A DNA stretch of 64,000 bases from Psilocybe azurescens. Taxonomy: Eukaryota; Basidiomycota; Agaricomycetes; Agaricales; Agrocybaceae. Below, piece after piece: positions 61,169 to 64,000 of the stretch (the first letter of the stretch is position 1; the number at the start of each line of letters is the position of its first letter). The stretch is from the NCBI GenBank assembly GCA_023853785.1, contig JAJIRX010000500.1:992001-1056000 (forward strand), read 5' to 3'. Position numbers and translations under genes: made by a program. Under the pieces are notes generated by a model, which had not been told where the DNA came from, did not search any database, and worked only from the letters and a program-made list of their open reading frames with translations.

Positions 61169-63376
61169 ATGTTATACGGACATCAATACACGTAGTCTTT
61201 TGTAGACAGCTCCCTATCTAGAAAAAGAACGGCGACGAGTTTCTGAGCCATATATTTACCGTATCTGATAAAATTAGCACCATGTCGAGTCTTAACCCTG
61301 AGGTGCAGTTGTTAGCGGGATATATTTCACCATTGCTTGCACACATGAGATTGTGCCATCAACGTTTGGCCCGGGTTGTGGATGAGTCTGCCTTCCTGCA
61401 CAGCAATCTATGCAAGGCCAGCTTGTCCCATTTTAGTAGACGGGTGTTCCCCTAGTTCAACATGGTTGTGAGATGGAGCATATGGGCGAGTAAGTGAACA
61501 GAGTCACATTACATACCTAGGCGCGAAGAAGGCATCATTGTTCGTACCGCGATTCCTTTTAATGTCTCTGAAATAATTCAGCTGGAAACAGTGAATCCTG
61601 GGGATCAAAATGCTGAGAGAATAGACCTAAGTCCATAGTCGGAGAATGTTGTTTGAAATCAACTTCTAGGTGAGGAAGGGGTTGGAAAACTGAATGAAAT
61701 TGTATAATGATTTTATTCACGCTCGTCGTATTATGTCAATGGATCTACACGTTGAGGATACTTACCAGGGATTCGAGCTTACGATGGGTGACAAACATTG
61801 TCGTCATTTTCTCCGGCACTCAGGACCTCCTGGCCATCCTCACAATGGAAGATACAGTGATCAATAATCAAGTATCAAGCAATAACTCTCATGACTTACA
61901 CCATATATTTTTCTTAAAATCTTGCTTCACAGAATACCATGAAATTGGTGGCCCTTGTGATGCAGCTCTATGAGGTCGGTAAAGAAGATATTTGCCCATT
62001 ACAGATTCATGCTATTAAGATAGACATACGGTTTTTCCTGGCTCGAGGATGTTTAATCTCCGGGAAGCCCTGTAACAGACAATGGCACACCCGGCATCAC
62101 CCATTATGTTCAATGAGAGGAGCTGAGATGGACCTTCATCTGAATGCTGATGGTGACACAGTCATCCTCGAGCAACAGCCTTCTTGTCACAATCTAATTC
62201 AACTTTCCTCCGAGCCGACTATCTGTGTAGTGTGGGTGTCCCAGAGAGGAAAAAGAAGACCATGAAAGAAAAAGAAAAAGGGAACAAGCGCGTTTGACAG
62301 GTCAAATATAAGATAAACTGTTAAGTATCATAATCGGATCCGAGTTGGAACTCCGATTTAGTGCAGTTCGGGAAGCTCCCAAGAAGCTCCAGGACAAATC
62401 AGCCAGTCTGTCCATGAAAGATCTAACTTGATTGCCCTATTATATCATCTCAACTTCTTTCCCGTCAGTAAATACTTAAGCAGTTCTGTCAGTTGAAGGG
62501 CGTTCATGCATCATGTCCGAATCGGAATTTGGTCAAGTCCGAAACGGGGCCTAAGCCAGAACCCCACTTGTTCAGTGTAGGTAGCTTCAAAGAGTAGAAG
62601 CTTTGAAGCTTGCTACCAATTGAGGATCATTGCTGGAGACGTTTCTGGCGCGATACCGCGCCAATTTGGGGAGGTCAGAGTGGACGATTCAGAGGCAAAT
62701 CTGGAGGACGATTATTTCGGGGTCGATTCTGATCAGAATCGAGTTTACATCGGGGGTTTGCGGAAAAGCGGACCCTGGACAGTAGTAACAGCCTTCTATC
62801 ATGCCTAAAATGGGCAAAAGCATCCAGAAAATACCGTTGTGAGAAGTGTAATATCGTATACTACTCCATGGCAGATGAAGTATGTCAGATAACAGCACTG
62901 GGCTATTAGCAGTAGGTTTTTTATGACAAAACATATATAGTTTTAGAGAGGATATGAAGTGTACAGGCTATTGCGAATCGAGTTCGAAGCGGATTTTTAC
63001 AGAAGGGTGCGTCAGAGTTCGAACCCGATTCTGAGACGATTCTGAGGCAGAATCGGAGTCAGAAGCGACAGTGAATCGCCACCTGAATTGCCTCTGAATA
63101 TGGCGGCCTTTTTTGCTACTAGCAACAAAAAAAAAAGGATGCAGTAGTACTGCAGGTGGTAATACGACGAAAGCGCGATTCACATTCGGCAGCCTTCAAA
63201 TTGCGGTCCATTTTGCAAGCATGAATTCGACAGTCTAATCCTTGATTCTGGCTCACTCCACTTAACTTTGAAGCGCCTTATCTCGTCTGGTCCCTGATAT
63301 GTGGCGAAAACCGCACGCCACGGTCCACTATCATTACATCTTCTCATTGGTGTCCGAAATGTGGCGCACCAACGAG
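61169..63376. other. Gene-poor right arm with repeat-like tracts
   Basis: No supported gene over 2.2 kb. Open frames such as 61707-61973 and 61939-62265 are unrecognised. From about 62330 on, the sequence has many repeated GATTC/GAATC words. These include a perfect 18-bp palindrome, CGATTCTGATCAGAATCG (62724-62741), and CGATTCTGAGGCAGAATCG near 63032. Confidence 0.4.
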
Positions 63377-63853
63377 TGTAGCGGTCTGGGTTTCCCGCTA
63401 TCATATTAAGTCCACGGCCGCCCCAGGAAACATGTACTGGAGTAACGGGTGTGACGATCTGAGAGTTGTAACGTCGAAGCCTGACTTGGTTCAGACTTAT
63501 CTCGGGACAGATAGTCCAACGGTTGTGCCGTGTGCAATTCCGGCATGTTCCATTTTAGGCAGAAACGTTACATTTGGTGGAACAAGAGCGAATGCGTTCG
63601 AACCACGGCAAACGAGAATGTTTGTGATTGACCCATGCCTCAATCAGGATGGGGGTATGTAGCGGTCTGGGTTTCCCGCTATCATATTAAGTCCACGGCC
63701 GCCCCAGGAAACATGTACTGGAGTAACGGGTGTGACGATCTGAGAGTTGTAACGTCGAAGCCTGACTTGGTTCAGACTTATCTCGGGACAGATAGTCCAA
63801 CGGTTGTGCCGTGTGCAATTCCGGCATGTTCCATTTTAGGCAGAAACGTTACA
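63377..63853. repeat. Exact 196-bp direct duplication (63377-63572 and 63658-63853)
   Basis: The two copies start TGTAGCGGTCTGGGTTTCCC, end CAGAAACGTTACA, and are read as identical throughout, 281 bases apart. The 85-base spacer and the outer flanks differ. Near-perfect identity means either a recent duplication or an assembly artefact. The unit is open in one plus-strand frame (YWSNGCDDLRVVTSKP, then LVQTYLGTD) but is not recognisable as a protein. Confidence 0.8.
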
Positions 63854-64000
63854 ACGAGTTACTACTTCACTGTTTCAATGCCTTTCATTGCCATTTATGG
63901 ATTGCTTTATTCTGGTGCGTAATACCCGTTCAGGCGATTTGCCGTTGGTACAACGTCCATCATCTCTGGAAAGAGGGTGATGCTGCGTAGGTAGTACCCA

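Noticed and set aside
61939..62265. 108-codon frame after the second MFS transporter
   Set aside because: No recognisable motif, and surrounding sequence is repeat-like; may be chance.
63377..63922. Duplicated YWSNGCDD frame as a possible secreted or transposon protein
   Set aside because: The open frame is short, changes downstream of each copy, and has no signal peptide or known motif.

Overview
The window is nuclear DNA from a filamentous basidiomycete, almost certainly an agaricomycete. Nearly every gene is broken by many short introns of about 45-65 bases. The gene set is typical of that group: a CBM1-tagged GH27 alpha-galactosidase, a copper radical oxidase, short tyrosinases, a DUF6533-like membrane protein, a Git3-type GPCR and a RecB-like nuclease. 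I see no rRNA, tRNA or CRISPR array. The protein identifications are from recognition only; no database was searched.

Layout. 1-2.7 kb: a RecB-like nuclease (-, running off the left edge), divergent from the PP2A methyltransferase PPM1 (+). 2.9-17.7 kb: a duplicated metabolic block with three copies of a small isocitrate-lyase/PEP-mutase-family enzyme (one clearly dead) and two copies of a flavocytochrome-b2-type FMN dehydrogenase. A patch of mitochondrial-style hairpin repeats lies inside the block. 18.7-23 kb: an anion-cation symporter-type MFS transporter (+) and a multi-pass membrane protein (-). 24.3-24.7 kb: a MITE-like inverted-repeat element. 25-31.8 kb: convergent transcription genes CTR9 (+) and ADA2 (-). 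32.5-36.3 kb: two head-to-head tyrosinases. 36.5-38.8 kb: alpha-galactosidase (-). 40-41.7 kb: GPCR (-). 43.3-45.9 kb: copper radical oxidase (+). 46-50 kb: gene-poor, with GC-rich hairpins beside a very AT-rich degenerate duplication. 51.5-52.9 kb: an atypical protein kinase (+). 53.7-58.1 kb: two tandem single-pass membrane proteins (-). 59-61.2 kb: a DHA1-type drug/H+ antiporter (+). 61.2-64 kb: repeats, including a 196-bp direct duplication.

Functionally, the first 18 kb could link C-C bond cleavage of 2-oxo/2-hydroxy acids (lyase family) to oxidation of 2-hydroxy acids or glyoxylate (flavocytochrome). In wood-decay fungi that combination underlies oxalate formation, so an oxalate-type role is a reasonable but unproven inference. 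The copper radical oxidase, alpha-galactosidase and tyrosinases suit a saprotroph.

A striking property of the sequence is about 20 single-base frame shifts. Nearly all lie in short homopolymers, and they fall inside otherwise conserved, often housekeeping genes. They look like residual sequencing errors rather than decay. I give gene spans from start to stop through these shifts, so exon joins near them are approximate.
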